Below, piece after piece: positions 8,477 to 16,960 of a stretch of DNA of 64,000 bases. Each line of letters starts with the position of its first letter. The stretch's first letter is position 1. This stretch comes from Cyclobacteriaceae bacterium. GTDB lineage: Bacteria > Bacteroidota > Bacteroidia > Cytophagales > Cyclobacteriaceae. The position numbers were made by a program, and so were the translations under genes. The stretch lies in assembly GCA_020436085.1 (NCBI GenBank), contig JAGQYM010000002.1, positions 1-64,000 on the forward strand. Direction: 5' to 3'. The notes under the pieces are model-generated. The model did no database searches, had not been told where the DNA came from, and saw only the letters and a list, made by a program, of their open reading frames with translations.

Positions 8477-9459
8477 ATCGGAAGTTAAAGTCAGTTCTGC
8501 AATATCTGGGGATGGTGGTTTTAGCTGCCGCATTACTATGGCTGTCCCTACGAACAATTCCGGATGTGGAAGGCACGTCCCGCAGTCAGTTTATCTGGCA
8601 GACGTGGTTGCGCGCAAACAAACTGGATTTGATTATAATGGCTGCGGTGGCGATGCTGAGTCACGTTATTCGTGCCTACCGTTGGCGGATGCTACTTATG
8701 CCGACAGGTCATAAAGTTGGGTTGGGAAATAGCTTCCTCTCGTTAATGATTGGTTATCTCGTTAACCTGGCTGTGCCCCGAGGAGGTGAGATATCCAGGT
8801 GTTACAATTTGCTAAAGCTGGAAAAAACACCTGTTGAGATTTCCTTCGGAACGGTAGTGGCAGAGCGGATGATTGACGTTATATGCCTCATAATTCTGGT
8901 TGCGATTTCTTTCTTTGTCGAATGGGAGAAACTCATAGCGTTCATCAACACATTGCCAATCAACTCTGGAAATAAAGACTATACGAAAATCGTCATAGTC
9001 TTATTGATCGGCATTCTAATTGTTGCTGGGGCAATTTACTTTTTTCGCAAGAGTGACCGGTTAAAGAAAATCATTGCAGGATTTAAGGATGGGTTACTTT
9101 CAGTTTTTAAGCTCGATCATCCCTGGCTTTTTATTGGTGCGTCTATTGCCATTTGGATGCTGTACTTCGTCACGAGTTATTTCGTGATCATCGCTTTTCC
9201 TGAGACGGAAGTTCTTGGAATGAGAGCGGTGCTTACGCTTTTTGCGATCGGTGCGATCGCTATGGCTGCTCCATTGCCAGGAGGTGCAGGCTCATATCAC
9301 ACTTTAGTTCCTTTAGGGCTAGTAATGCTCTACAGCATGCCCAAGGGGGATGCGGTGGCGTTCGTGTTTATTTTTCATGCCTGGCAAACTTTTATTATGA
9401 TAGCTGCGGGTGTGATATCTTTGGCTACTAGTTATTGGATAATCAGGTGGAAGAAGTAA
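8473..9459 (+). CDS. UPF0104 / lysylphosphatidylglycerol synthase-type transmembrane protein
   Basis: A 328-residue polytopic membrane protein with about eight hydrophobic segments. The pattern [10 protein letters not shown], then [33 protein letters not shown] and [18 protein letters not shown] are signatures of the UPF0104/AglD-like family that forms the membrane half of MprF flippases. It lacks the soluble aminoacyl-transferase half, so it is not a full lysyl-PG synthase; a lipid-handling role is inference. The TTG start overlaps the panD stop (TTGA), suggesting coupled translation, and its 3' end overlaps rfaE2. Confidence 0.88.
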   Translation: MNRKLKSVLQYLGMVVLAAALLWLSLRTIPDVEGTSRSQFIWQTWLRANKLDLIIMAAVAMLSHVIRAYRWRMLLMPTGHKVGLGNSFLSLMIGYLVNLAVPRGGEISRCYNLLKLEKTPVEISFGTVVAERMIDVICLIILVAISFFVEWEKLIAFINTLPINSGNKDYTKIVIVLLIGILIVAGAIYFFRKSDRLKKIIAGFKDGLLSVFKLDHPWLFIGASIAIWMLYFVTSYFVIIAFPETEVLGMRAVLTLFAIGAIAMAAPLPGGAGSYHTLVPLGLVMLYSMPKGDAVAFVFIFHAWQTFIMIAAGVISLATSYWIIRWKK

Positions 9460-9929
9460 AAAGTAAAATCGCTAACTGGGTTGAAGCCAAAGCTCAAGTG
9501 GATCGGTGGCGAAATGCCGGGGAGAAGATCGTCTTCACCAATGGCTGTTTTGATCTTTTGCACCTTGGGCATGTTGACTACCTGGAGAAAGCACGGGCTT
9601 TTGGAACCAAATTGGTGATAGGTCTAAATACAGACGATTCGGTTAGTCGTTTCAAGGGACCAGATCGACCAATTCAGGATCAGACATCCCGGGCTCGTGT
9701 CCTTGCAGCATTGCAGTTTGTGGATTTAGTAGTTCCTTTTGACCAGGACACCCCTCTTGAGTTAGTTTCTACCCTTATTCCGGATGTTTTGGTGAAGGGC
9801 AGTGACTATTTGGCAGAGAATATCGTTGGCGCGGAAGTTGTGAAAAAGCATGGGGGATTAGTGAAGACTATCGAATTTGTATCTGGTTATTCGACTTCCC
9901 GTATAATAGAAAAGATTAAAAAGACTTAA
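9447..9929 (+). CDS. rfaE2: D-glycero-beta-D-manno-heptose 1-phosphate adenylyltransferase
   Basis: This is the cytidylyltransferase-fold half of HldE as a separate protein. It transfers AMP to heptose-1-phosphate, giving ADP-heptose for lipopolysaccharide core. The nucleotide-binding motif TNGCFDLLHLGH (His39 and His42) comes early, followed by GLNTDDSVSRFKG and the end GYSTSRIIEKI. The kinase half is a separate gene at 62128-63117. GTG at 9447 was chosen; a TTG at 9435 would add four residues. Both overlap the end of the UPF0104 gene. The 160-residue length is typical of stand-alone forms. Confidence 0.94.
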   Translation: MEEVKSKIANWVEAKAQVDRWRNAGEKIVFTNGCFDLLHLGHVDYLEKARAFGTKLVIGLNTDDSVSRFKGPDRPIQDQTSRARVLAALQFVDLVVPFDQDTPLELVSTLIPDVLVKGSDYLAENIVGAEVVKKHGGLVKTIEFVSGYSTSRIIEKIKKT

Positions 9930-9941
9930 CTGTTAAGGCAT

Positions 9942-10637
9942 ATGATGCTGTATTATGTAATTATTGGAGTGACGATGCTCATCAGTTGGATGGCTAGTTC
10001 CAGATTGAAGAACAAGTTTAAAAAGTACTCGCAAATTCAGCTGGCGAAGGATTTGACTGGAGCTGATGTTGCACGTTTGATGTTGGCCGACAATGGAATT
10101 CACGATGTGAAAGTGACTTGTGTGAGTGGCGAACTCACAGACCACTACAATCCAGCAAATAAAACTGTCAATCTTAGCGAGCCGGTTTACCACGGAAGGA
10201 ATGCTGCCGCTACTGCTGTAGCAGCTCACGAATGTGGCCATGCAGTTCAGCATGCCAAAGCGTATAGCATGTTGCAATTCCGCTCAGCCATGGTGCCTAT
10301 TCAAAGTATAAGTGGAACCATTCAGCAAGTGGTGATGATGGCAATGTTCTTTGGTGGAGCGTTCATCTACAACTCTTTGCCAACTGCAATTCTTTTGATT
10401 GTAGGCTGTAATCTGGTATTTACCCTGTTCGCATTTATCACGCTGCCTGTTGAATACGATGCGAGCAATCGTGCGTTGGCCTGGATTGAGGCGAGGGGTA
10501 TTGTAAACTCTTCTGAACACGCAATGGCAAAAGATGCACTTAATGCTGCTGCCAGAACCTATGTGGTTGCGGCCATCGGTGCGCTAGCCAGTTTGCTGTT
10601 CTGGGTCATGATGTTTTTGGGTGGAAGCAGAGACTAA
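9942..10637 (+). CDS. YugP-type membrane zinc metallopeptidase
   Basis: The 231-residue protein belongs to the neutral zinc metallopeptidase family called Zn_peptidase_2 or YugP. It has an N-terminal membrane segment (about 3-20), the zinc site HECGHAVQH at residues 96-104 with Glu97 as the catalytic base, two further hydrophobic segments (about 122-165), and VEYDASNRAL that supplies the third ligand region. A hydrophobic C-terminal segment ends the protein. It starts 12 bases after rfaE2 and is closed by a strong terminator. Substrate is unknown. Confidence 0.92.
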   Translation: MMLYYVIIGVTMLISWMASSRLKNKFKKYSQIQLAKDLTGADVARLMLADNGIHDVKVTCVSGELTDHYNPANKTVNLSEPVYHGRNAAATAVAAHECGHAVQHAKAYSMLQFRSAMVPIQSISGTIQQVVMMAMFFGGAFIYNSLPTAILLIVGCNLVFTLFAFITLPVEYDASNRALAWIEARGIVNSSEHAMAKDALNAAARTYVVAAIGALASLLFWVMMFLGGSRD

Positions 10638-10663
10638 AGAGTCACTTCAAATATTTAAATTGC

Positions 10664-10694
10664 AGGCCTGAGAATTATCTCAGGCCTTTTTTTT
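10664..10694 (+). terminator. Rho-independent terminator after the panC-to-YugP unit
   Basis: A perfect 10-bp stem, AGGCCTGAGA (10664-10673) with TCTCAGGCCT (10678-10687), encloses a 4-base loop and is followed by seven more T residues. Confidence 0.93.
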
Positions 10695-10719
10695 CGTCTC
10701 AACCCTAACGCTATCCTTG

Positions 10720-11859
10720 ATGAATTTTCAGTTGACTGAAGAACAAATAGCAGTAAGAGAAGCTGCCCGCGAATTTGCCAGAACCGAACTTCTGCCAGGA
10801 GTAATTGACCGCGATTCGGAAGCGAAATTCCCGGCAGAGCAAGTGAAAAAAATGGGAGAGCTAGGGTTCATGGGCATGATGGTGGATCCCAAGTACAATG
10901 GAGGTGGAATGGACACGGTGTCCTACACTTTGGCGATGGAGGAGATTTCTAAAGTTGATGCGTCTGCGTCAGTTTGTATGTCGGTAAACAATTCTTTGGT
11001 GTGCTGGGGCCTCGAGCAGTTCGGCAACGAGGAGCAAAAGGAGAAATATTTAAAGAAGCTTGCGACTGGTGAGAAGATCGGAGCCTTTTGCCTGTCAGAG
11101 CCCGAGGCAGGTTCAGATGCCACCAGTCAAAGAACCACGGCTGAAGATAAAGGTCATTATTACTTATTAAACGGTACGAAGAACTGGATCACCAATGGTA
11201 ATAGTGCAGGTGTCTACATTGTCATTGCTCAAACCGATCCTATTAAAAAACATAAAGGCATCAACGCCCTGATTGTTGAAAAGGGTATGGACGGATTTGT
11301 TGTCGGGAAGAAAGAGGATAAGATGGGTATTCGAGGATCTGATACTCACTCTCTGATGTTTTCAGATGTTAAGATTCCAAAGGCTAATCGAATCGGTGAA
11401 GAAGGTTTTGGGTTCACTTTTGCGATGACTACGCTTAATGGTGGACGCATCGGAATTGCATCGCAAGCGTTGGGTATTGCCTCCGGTGCTTACGAATTGG
11501 CACTTAAATATTCAAAAGAGAGAAAGGCGTTCAATAAACTGCTATCAGAACATCAGGCTATACAATTTAAATTGGCGGATATGGCCACAAAAATTGATGC
11601 AGCAAGACTCCTGATTTGGCAAGCCGCGTCATTGAAAGACAAAAAGCAAAACTTTGTAAAAGCTGCTGCTATGGCCAAGCTGTTTGCTTCTCAAATTGCA
11701 CAGGAGGTGACTACTGAGGCTGTGCAAATTCACGGTGGTTACGGATACGTAAAGGAATTCCACGTAGAACGCTTGATGCGTGATGCTAAAATCACTCAGA
11801 TTTATGAAGGCACTTCAGAAATTCAGCGAATGGTGATTTCCAGAGAATTGCTCCGATAG
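10720..11859 (+). CDS. Acyl-CoA dehydrogenase (short/medium-chain type)
   Basis: An FAD enzyme that makes 2,3-enoyl-CoA from acyl-CoA in fatty-acid or branched-chain amino-acid breakdown. Landmarks in order are CLSEPEAGSDA, the FAD-binding WITNG, MGIRGSDTHSL, GGRIGIASQALG, the acyl-dehydrogenase signature VQIHGGYGYVKEFHVERLMR and YEGTSEIQR with the catalytic-base Glu at residue 363, the position used by short-chain and butyryl-CoA dehydrogenases. The 379-residue length is normal. I chose the ATG at 10720 over an adjacent TTG. Substrate length cannot be read by eye. It lies between a terminator and a convergent gene whose stop abuts at 11860. Confidence 0.95.
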   Translation: MNFQLTEEQIAVREAAREFARTELLPGVIDRDSEAKFPAEQVKKMGELGFMGMMVDPKYNGGGMDTVSYTLAMEEISKVDASASVCMSVNNSLVCWGLEQFGNEEQKEKYLKKLATGEKIGAFCLSEPEAGSDATSQRTTAEDKGHYYLLNGTKNWITNGNSAGVYIVIAQTDPIKKHKGINALIVEKGMDGFVVGKKEDKMGIRGSDTHSLMFSDVKIPKANRIGEEGFGFTFAMTTLNGGRIGIASQALGIASGAYELALKYSKERKAFNKLLSEHQAIQFKLADMATKIDAARLLIWQAASLKDKKQNFVKAAAMAKLFASQIAQEVTTEAVQIHGGYGYVKEFHVERLMRDAKITQIYEGTSEIQRMVISRELLR

Positions 11860-12624
11860 CTACTTGCTTGCCTCTACCGACTGATTCCAGTCGTAGACTT
11901 TATCGGAGATTTCAATCAACAGGTTTGGATTTTTTTCCAGTGCATTGCCTATTACGATCATATCGGCTCCAGCCTCTAATGCTGTTATTGCCTTTCTGGC
12001 AGAATCAATTCCACCGCCAACTACAAGGGGCGTTTTGATTGACTTGCGAACTGTAGAGATCATTCTGGCATTAATTTCCTTTTCCGCTCCACTGCCAGCA
12101 TCCAGGTACATCATCTTAAGACCCAACATTTCTCCAGCCATTGCAGTGCATGCCGCCAGTGAATATTTGTCATCGGGGATCGGGGTCGTGTTGCTGATAT
12201 AAGCCACCGAAGTAGTGCGACCTGAATTGATCAGCACATAGCCGGTTGGGATCACTTCCAGATTTGTGTTTTTTAGTATTGGAGCGGCCACTACATGTTG
12301 GCCAATCAGCAAGTCAGGGTTTCTTCCCGAAATCAGTGACAAAAATAAAATTGCATCAGCACCTGGATCAATTTGCATTGAGCTTCCGGGGAAAATCACC
12401 ACGGGAATAGTAACAGCCTCCTTGATAGTTGAAACAACATCTGAAAGATTTGTGGAGGTGATCAGACTGCCGCCAACTAAAAAATAATCAACACAATTCT
12501 CGTTAGCGAGGTTGATAAGTGGCGTAAGCTTACTGGTATCTTCAATCTTGTCCGGATCGATGAGAACGGCAACCGACTTTTTACCTGCATTGCTTTTTAC
12601 AGCAAGAGAATCAAGAATTGTCAT
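11860..12624 (-). CDS. Geranylgeranylglyceryl phosphate synthase-like protein
   Basis: A TIM-barrel prenyltransferase of the GGGPS/PcrB family, which joins a polyprenyl diphosphate to glycerol-1-phosphate. It shows VAVLIDPDK (about residue 20), DYFLVGGSLIT, VVIFPGSS, ILFLSLISGRNPDLLIGQHV, TGYVLINSG, YLDAGSGA and VVGGGIDS, which build the phosphate sites. The 254-residue length and the KYSLAACTAMAGEMLG segment fit the Bacteroidota group of this family, some of which make the archaeal-type C20 product. The ATG at 12624 was chosen; the gene overlaps the upstream small gene by 14 bases. The prenyl chain length and the fate of the product cannot be told here. Confidence 0.93.
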   Translation of the reverse strand: MTILDSLAVKSNAGKKSVAVLIDPDKIEDTSKLTPLINLANENCVDYFLVGGSLITSTNLSDVVSTIKEAVTIPVVIFPGSSMQIDPGADAILFLSLISGRNPDLLIGQHVVAAPILKNTNLEVIPTGYVLINSGRTTSVAYISNTTPIPDDKYSLAACTAMAGEMLGLKMMYLDAGSGAEKEINARMISTVRKSIKTPLVVGGGIDSARKAITALEAGADMIVIGNALEKNPNLLIEISDKVYDWNQSVEASK

Positions 12625-12994
12625 CCGTAGATTGTCTTTTTTGGAGATAATCACTCAGTCGATCTTTGGCAAGCTCGAGCAAAGTCATTGTTGCCTGGGT
12701 GACTATAATTTCGCCAACATGTGATAAAAAAGAGGGAGATGAATCATGATGTTCTGACTCCTGATCTTCCTGGTCGTCCTGTTTTTTCTTTTTCTTGCGG
12801 GCTTTTGATCCGGCTACCTGTGAGACAACAAGATATGTGAGTGCCAGCGCCCCTCCAATAAATAATGCGTTGGTCAACGCCTTTTCTGCACTTTTTGAAA
12901 TTGACTTTACTTCGCTTTCTATTTCTTGCCGATGACGCTCAGAAGTTTGCAGAAGCCTTCTCTTCTCAGGGTTCGATGTTTCCATAAGTTCCAT
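12611..12994 (-). CDS. Small single-span membrane protein
   Basis: A 127-residue protein with an N-terminal basic/acidic helix likely to form a coiled coil (about 10-40), a membrane segment at about 44-63 (ALFIGGALALTYLVV), a lysine run, an acidic linker and a final amphipathic helix. I recognise no family with confidence. It lies between the holin-like protein (3 bases upstream) and the GGGP synthase gene (14-base overlap), so all three are probably one transcript. A role in envelope stress or membrane organisation is only a guess from its neighbours. Confidence 0.75.
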   Translation of the reverse strand: MELMETSNPEKRRLLQTSERHRQEIESEVKSISKSAEKALTNALFIGGALALTYLVVSQVAGSKARKKKKKQDDQEDQESEHHDSSPSFLSHVGEIIVTQATMTLLELAKDRLSDYLQKRQSTDDNS

Positions 12995-12997
12995 AGC

Positions 12998-13363
12998 TTA
13001 ATCTTCGTTCTGGTTGATCAGGTCTGAGAAGTAGCGCTCAAAACGTTTATCAAAACTTTTTCTGAACAATAAAAACAAAATAAACATTACGAAATAGATT
13101 CCGGCTATGATAAAAAAGCCTTGGAAGTCACTGCCTAGCACATTATTTAAGTAGTGGGCAAAACCTATGCTAATAAAGATCAAAAACAGGAAGGCAAACA
13201 CAATGATCGCCAGATGCACCAATCCCTTTGAAAGAACTTTGGCGATATCCTCTTTGATCTCGAGTTTGAGAAGTTTTACACGGGTTTCAACATAGCCAGA
13301 TAGATTGTCAACCAGGCTATCTAGCTTTAAAAAACGCAGAATGGTGTCCTTAACGCTGTCCAT
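12998..13363 (-). CDS. Phage-holin-like membrane protein (Holin-X/PF07332 type)
   Basis: A 121-residue protein: an N-terminal amphipathic helix with LVDNLSGYVETRVKLLKLEIKED characteristics, two membrane segments (about 49-70 and 82-102), then a charged tail. This arrangement is that of the so-called putative Actinobacterial holin-X family, common in non-phage loci of Bacteroidota; no phage genes are nearby, so a lysis role is unlikely. It is the first gene of the unit leading to GGGP synthase. Confidence 0.8.
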   Translation of the reverse strand: MDSVKDTILRFLKLDSLVDNLSGYVETRVKLLKLEIKEDIAKVLSKGLVHLAIIVFAFLFLIFISIGFAHYLNNVLGSDFQGFFIIAGIYFVMFILFLLFRKSFDKRFERYFSDLINQNED

Positions 13364-13417
13364 AACTAGCTAGCAATATACTAATTTAGATATGCAAAGG
13401 TGGAGGGTGAAATAGAA

Positions 13418-15037
13418 CTATTTGTCCATCAGGTTGGTCAATTGTTCTGTTTCGAAAAGAGTTCCCTCTTTATCCAGTCTCTCCCGTTTTAGCACCAGAC
13501 TTTTTTCCTTACAAACGAACACCCGTACAGTGGTCGAATCTCGTTGTTCATATCGAACAGGTGATTTGGAAAATATAAAAACCGAGTCGTAGCGTTGCCC
13601 TCCTATTTCGAGTGAGCCTAGAATATTTTCAATACAAAGTTGATAAGGCTGGCCACTCAGTTCATTAGATCTACAATAACCAATCTTATTAAATTCGAAG
13701 AGTTCATTCTCAATCAGCATTACATTTTTCCTTTTCAAAACGGATTGAATTTTGATAGGTTCCGATCTGCGTGTAGTGTCACCGTAGACGATCCATGTAA
13801 ATTCTGTCATTCGTCTCGCCTCCTGAATGATTACAGAATACCAATCTCGTTTGCCAGTTACAAGGTTTCTATTCTCGTAAACCGCCTCCTGGTATTTTGC
13901 CTGATCACGATGAAAATAGATCAGAGAAAATGGAAGGAAAAAGAATACGACAAGGATGTAAAGAAATCCTACTAACCTATACTCACGCGTTAGCCGACCG
14001 AATCGGGTGGCCAACAATAGTGGAATTGTATTGAAGAATGGAATAATAAGGAAGATAAGTACTCCTATTACATTGAACATCAGGTGCGCAATTGCGATAC
14101 TTATCGCACTATTGGAATTAAATGCAGATGCAATAAAGGCAGTAACAGTGGTGCCAATATTTGCACCAAGAATAAACGGAGCCGCTTCTCTAAGTTTCAC
14201 AACCTTATGTGCCACCAGAGGAACGACTAAAGATGTGGTCATCGTGCTCGAACGAATTGCGGCAGTGGTCACTAACCCCCAACCAAAAGATTTAAACGGG
14301 CTCTTGAAGAAGAATTTTTGAAATGTATTTTCACTACCGAAGCCAAGTAGATTGCTTATGATTCTTCTGAAAAATAGAATGGACCCAAAAAGTAACGCAA
14401 AGGAAATAATGGCAAGCAGCAGACCGCTGTCGATGTTGGTAATCAGAAATTTTGTAAGTGGCGTGAAGCCCTCACCAAATACAGATTGTTGTGGGGAAAC
14501 GATATTAATGGGCTCGTTAAAAAAAGACACGGCAATTTGGTGCGACAATCCTGACAGCAGCCCATAGAAATATTCAAACGGAAAAAGGATAAGAACAGTA
14601 AGAATATTAAAGAAGTCGTGGTAGGTGCCGGCTGCCACCGCACGAATGAATTCTTTCTTCTTTGCAATAAACCCAAGAGAGACAATCGTACTCGTGATGG
14701 TCGTCCCAACGTTGGCTCCCATTATTATAGGAATGGCACCTTCCAGTGTAAGTGACCCTGAGGCAACAAGTGCAACCACCATTGACGTGGTAGCCGAGCT
14801 GCTCTGGATAATCGCTGTAATAAGTAAGCCGATAAACAGCGCGGTAAAGGGATTAGAAGTGGCCAAGAGAATAGTTTCTGCCGCGACTTTACCAAGTTGT
14901 TGGAATGAGGTGATCATCAAGTCCAATGCAAAAAGGAACGCAATCAGAGCTGCGAGTATCAGCAGGGTATTTTTTAATATAGGTCTCCACTTTTGACCTC
15001 CCTGCTCAACTATTTCATTTGCGCTATTGGCTTCCAT
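13418..15037 (-). CDS. Na+/phosphate cotransporter family protein
   Basis: A 539-residue NptA-type (PF02690) transporter. Two inverted repeats are visible: the first with LIGLLITAIIQSSSATTSMVV and IPIIMGANVGTTIT, the second with GLVTTAAIRSSTMTTS and APFILGANIGTTVTAF. The QSSS and GANxGTT motifs are the family's ion and phosphate sites. After the membrane part (about residues 20-370) comes a soluble C-terminal part of about 170 residues that is not the usual PhoU-like helical domain but looks beta-rich; I do not recognise it. The gene follows the M20 hydrolase by 13 bases. Confidence 0.92.
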   Translation of the reverse strand: MEANSANEIVEQGGQKWRPILKNTLLILAALIAFLFALDLMITSFQQLGKVAAETILLATSNPFTALFIGLLITAIIQSSSATTSMVVALVASGSLTLEGAIPIIMGANVGTTITSTIVSLGFIAKKKEFIRAVAAGTYHDFFNILTVLILFPFEYFYGLLSGLSHQIAVSFFNEPINIVSPQQSVFGEGFTPLTKFLITNIDSGLLLAIISFALLFGSILFFRRIISNLLGFGSENTFQKFFFKSPFKSFGWGLVTTAAIRSSTMTTSLVVPLVAHKVVKLREAAPFILGANIGTTVTAFIASAFNSNSAISIAIAHLMFNVIGVLIFLIIPFFNTIPLLLATRFGRLTREYRLVGFLYILVVFFFLPFSLIYFHRDQAKYQEAVYENRNLVTGKRDWYSVIIQEARRMTEFTWIVYGDTTRRSEPIKIQSVLKRKNVMLIENELFEFNKIGYCRSNELSGQPYQLCIENILGSLEIGGQRYDSVFIFSKSPVRYEQRDSTTVRVFVCKEKSLVLKRERLDKEGTLFETEQLTNLMDK

Positions 15038-15050
15038 GGCTTGATACAGG

Positions 15051-16241
15051 TTAGGATTCTAATTCACACAATGCCATCCATGCCATAAGCCCCGGGGCAA
15101 TTCGGAGTGCTTCTTCATCAATGTTGAAGGTTGGTGTGTGGACATAAGAGGTGATGCCTTTTGATTCATTGCGCGTGCCCAGACGATAGAAGGAAGCTGG
15201 AATAACCTGTGAGTAGTACGAGAAGTCTTCCGCACCTAGCGTAATGTCGAGATCAACAATGTTTTCTTTTCCGACATACCGTTCTGCAGCCGATCGAATG
15301 CGCCTGGTAAGTTCTGGATCATTTTGCAAGAACGGATAACCGCGCGAAATATTTACTTCACATTTACCACCCATTCCTTCGGCTATGCTCTCTGCCATTT
15401 TTGTAATTTTCTGTAATGCCGATGCACGCCACTCCTCGTTCATCGCTCGGAAAGTGCCCGCTATTTTTACTTCGTTTGGAATAATGTTGGTGGCACCTTC
15501 TCCAATGATATTTCCAAACGTTAGAACTGTTGGCTGTTTAGGGCTTGCATTTCTGCTGATGATTTGCTGAAGAGCAATGATGATATGAGATGCAATTACA
15601 ATTGGATCGACTGCAAGGTCGGGTGCGGCACCATGACCACCTTTTCCAATTACCGTGAGGTAGATTTCATCGCAGCTCGCCATGTACATTCCTTCCCTGA
15701 ATCCGATCTTCCCAACGGGGATCAATGGCATCACATGCTGACCAACAATTGATTTCGGTTCGGGATTTTTTAGAACGCCATCTCTAATCATCAACGATGC
15801 GCCACCCGGATTTTTTTCTTCGCCAGGCTGGAAAATAAACTTGACAGTTCCTTCAAACTGGTCTTTTAACTCTTTCAGTATTCGCGAAGTGGTAAGAAGT
15901 GAAGCGGTATGCACGTCATGACCGCATGCATGCATCACGCCACTAACCGTTGATTTATAAGAAACTTCATTTTTCTCTTGAATAGGCAGCGCGTCCATAT
16001 CGGCACGAAGTGCGATCACCCTTTTCGATGGGTTTTTTCCCTCTACGGTTGCCACCACTCCTGTGTCAGCAACACCTTCTTTCGGTTGAAGTCCAAATGT
16101 CTTGAGCTGTTGAGCCACATACTTTGCAGTGTTATGCTCCTTGTATGAGAGCTCGGGATGTGCATGCAGGTAACGTCTGTTTTCAACAGTGGCGTCAAAG
16201 TACTTGTCTGAGAGTTGCTTTATCGATTCAACCTGAGCCAT
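15051..16241 (-). CDS. M20 family amidohydrolase
   Basis: A 396-residue zinc hydrolase of the M20D group (N-acyl-amino-acid, hippurate or IAA-amino-acid hydrolases). Motifs: RRYLHAHPELSYKEHNTA, ALRADMDALPIQEKN, MHACGHDVHTA (metal ligands), QPGEEKNPGGA with the catalytic Glu pair, GKGGHGAAPDLAVDP in the dimerisation domain, and LGAEDFSYY near the end. The ATG at 16241 gives MAQVESIKQ; a TTG six codons earlier seems unneeded. The natural substrate is not predictable. It lies between the SPOR lipoprotein and the Na/Pi cotransporter on the same strand. Confidence 0.94.
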   Translation of the reverse strand: MAQVESIKQLSDKYFDATVENRRYLHAHPELSYKEHNTAKYVAQQLKTFGLQPKEGVADTGVVATVEGKNPSKRVIALRADMDALPIQEKNEVSYKSTVSGVMHACGHDVHTASLLTTSRILKELKDQFEGTVKFIFQPGEEKNPGGASLMIRDGVLKNPEPKSIVGQHVMPLIPVGKIGFREGMYMASCDEIYLTVIGKGGHGAAPDLAVDPIVIASHIIIALQQIISRNASPKQPTVLTFGNIIGEGATNIIPNEVKIAGTFRAMNEEWRASALQKITKMAESIAEGMGGKCEVNISRGYPFLQNDPELTRRIRSAAERYVGKENIVDLDITLGAEDFSYYSQVIPASFYRLGTRNESKGITSYVHTPTFNIDEEALRIAPGLMAWMALCELES

Positions 16242-16289
16242 GCCCGAAGGTACGGGCAATTTGTCAAATATTAAATCTGAGGTACGTGC

Positions 16290-16832
16290 CTAGTTGAGTG
16301 GAATTTTTTCCGGCACAAGGATGGCGTTGGCAAAAAGTTTTCGGAGGCGAAGCAAATCTTTTTGCGCTTCCAGCTTGGAAAAGTATTGACCAACAGTGAC
16401 GCGAAATTTGGGCTGAGTATATTGAACATTGGCGTCCAAATCACCCATTTCCATTACCATCTTGGATTTTGCGCTAATAGCTTCCTCTCGGTTTTGTCCG
16501 GAATAAATCTGGATGGTATAGCCGTCAGTGAACTTTCGGTTTCTATTGATTTTATCCAGACTATCAAGTACAAGGTCAACTTTAGAGTTCACTGTGCGCG
16601 ATGCCAATACAGTTTGATTGGGTTTGTCCTTTACTATCTCCTTACCAGTTGTTGTATCGCGAGCCTCGTCCTCAAATTTTGGGCGATAAGCAGTGAGGTC
16701 TTCACTGTATGCTTCGCCTGATGAACCTCCGGTACTTTGCTGTGCTGCACATGATGCCTGGACCAATACCAAACCCAACATGAGATTAAAAGCCCACTTA
16801 CGCATTTGTTGAAATATTTTGTTGAGAGTCAT
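16290..16832 (-). CDS. SPOR domain lipoprotein
   Basis: A 180-residue exported protein. The signal sequence ends in VLVQASC, a lipobox with Cys at residue 28 counted from the ATG at 16832. A low-complexity linker follows, then a C-terminal SPOR domain (about 100-178) with YTIQIYSGQNREEAISAK, then FRVTVGQYFSKLEAQKDL. SPOR domains bind denuded peptidoglycan at division sites. The ATG at 16832 overlaps (TAATG) the stop of the extended secA reading frame; an alternative ATG at 16805 would give a shorter n-region. Both are plausible. Confidence 0.88.
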   Translation of the reverse strand: MTLNKIFQQMRKWAFNLMLGLVLVQASCAAQQSTGGSSGEAYSEDLTAYRPKFEDEARDTTTGKEIVKDKPNQTVLASRTVNSKVDLVLDSLDKINRNRKFTDGYTIQIYSGQNREEAISAKSKMVMEMGDLDANVQYTQPKFRVTVGQYFSKLEAQKDLLRLRKLFANAILVPEKIPLN

Positions 16833-16960
16833 TATTGCTCAATAACAATACACTTACCGTTTTTCACGTCTTCTTCTACTTTCTTAAATTTTACATCCTT
16901 CAGCACGCGACCATCTGTGTACTGCACAGATACCTTATCGTTGCGCCCGGCAATTTTTTT
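16832..16960 (-). pseudogene. secA: In-frame secA C-terminal tail beyond a TAA stop
   Basis: Directly after the secA stop (TAA at 16961-16963) the same frame stays open for 42 codons and ends at TAA 16832-16834. The translation begins KKIAGRND, continues VSVQYTDGRVLKDVKFKKVE and ends GKCIVIEQ. This reads like the C-terminal tail (GRND-K-V then a small beta-rich end) that I recall for SecA of Bacteroidota in place of the zinc-binding tail. No frame change is needed: one substitution in the TAA would restore a 1117-residue SecA. The region is otherwise a 128-base gap in a densely packed area. Confidence 0.72.

Noticed and set aside
12998-13363. Phage holin as a sign of a prophage
   Set aside because: No endolysin, structural or integrase genes surround it; the family is common in non-phage loci.
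13713-13975. Several antisense ORFs of 60-120 codons inside glmS, secA, carB, clpC and the Na/Pi transporter genes
   Set aside because: They lie on the opposite strand of strongly supported genes, have no recognisable domain and follow the frame expected from mirrored codon use.
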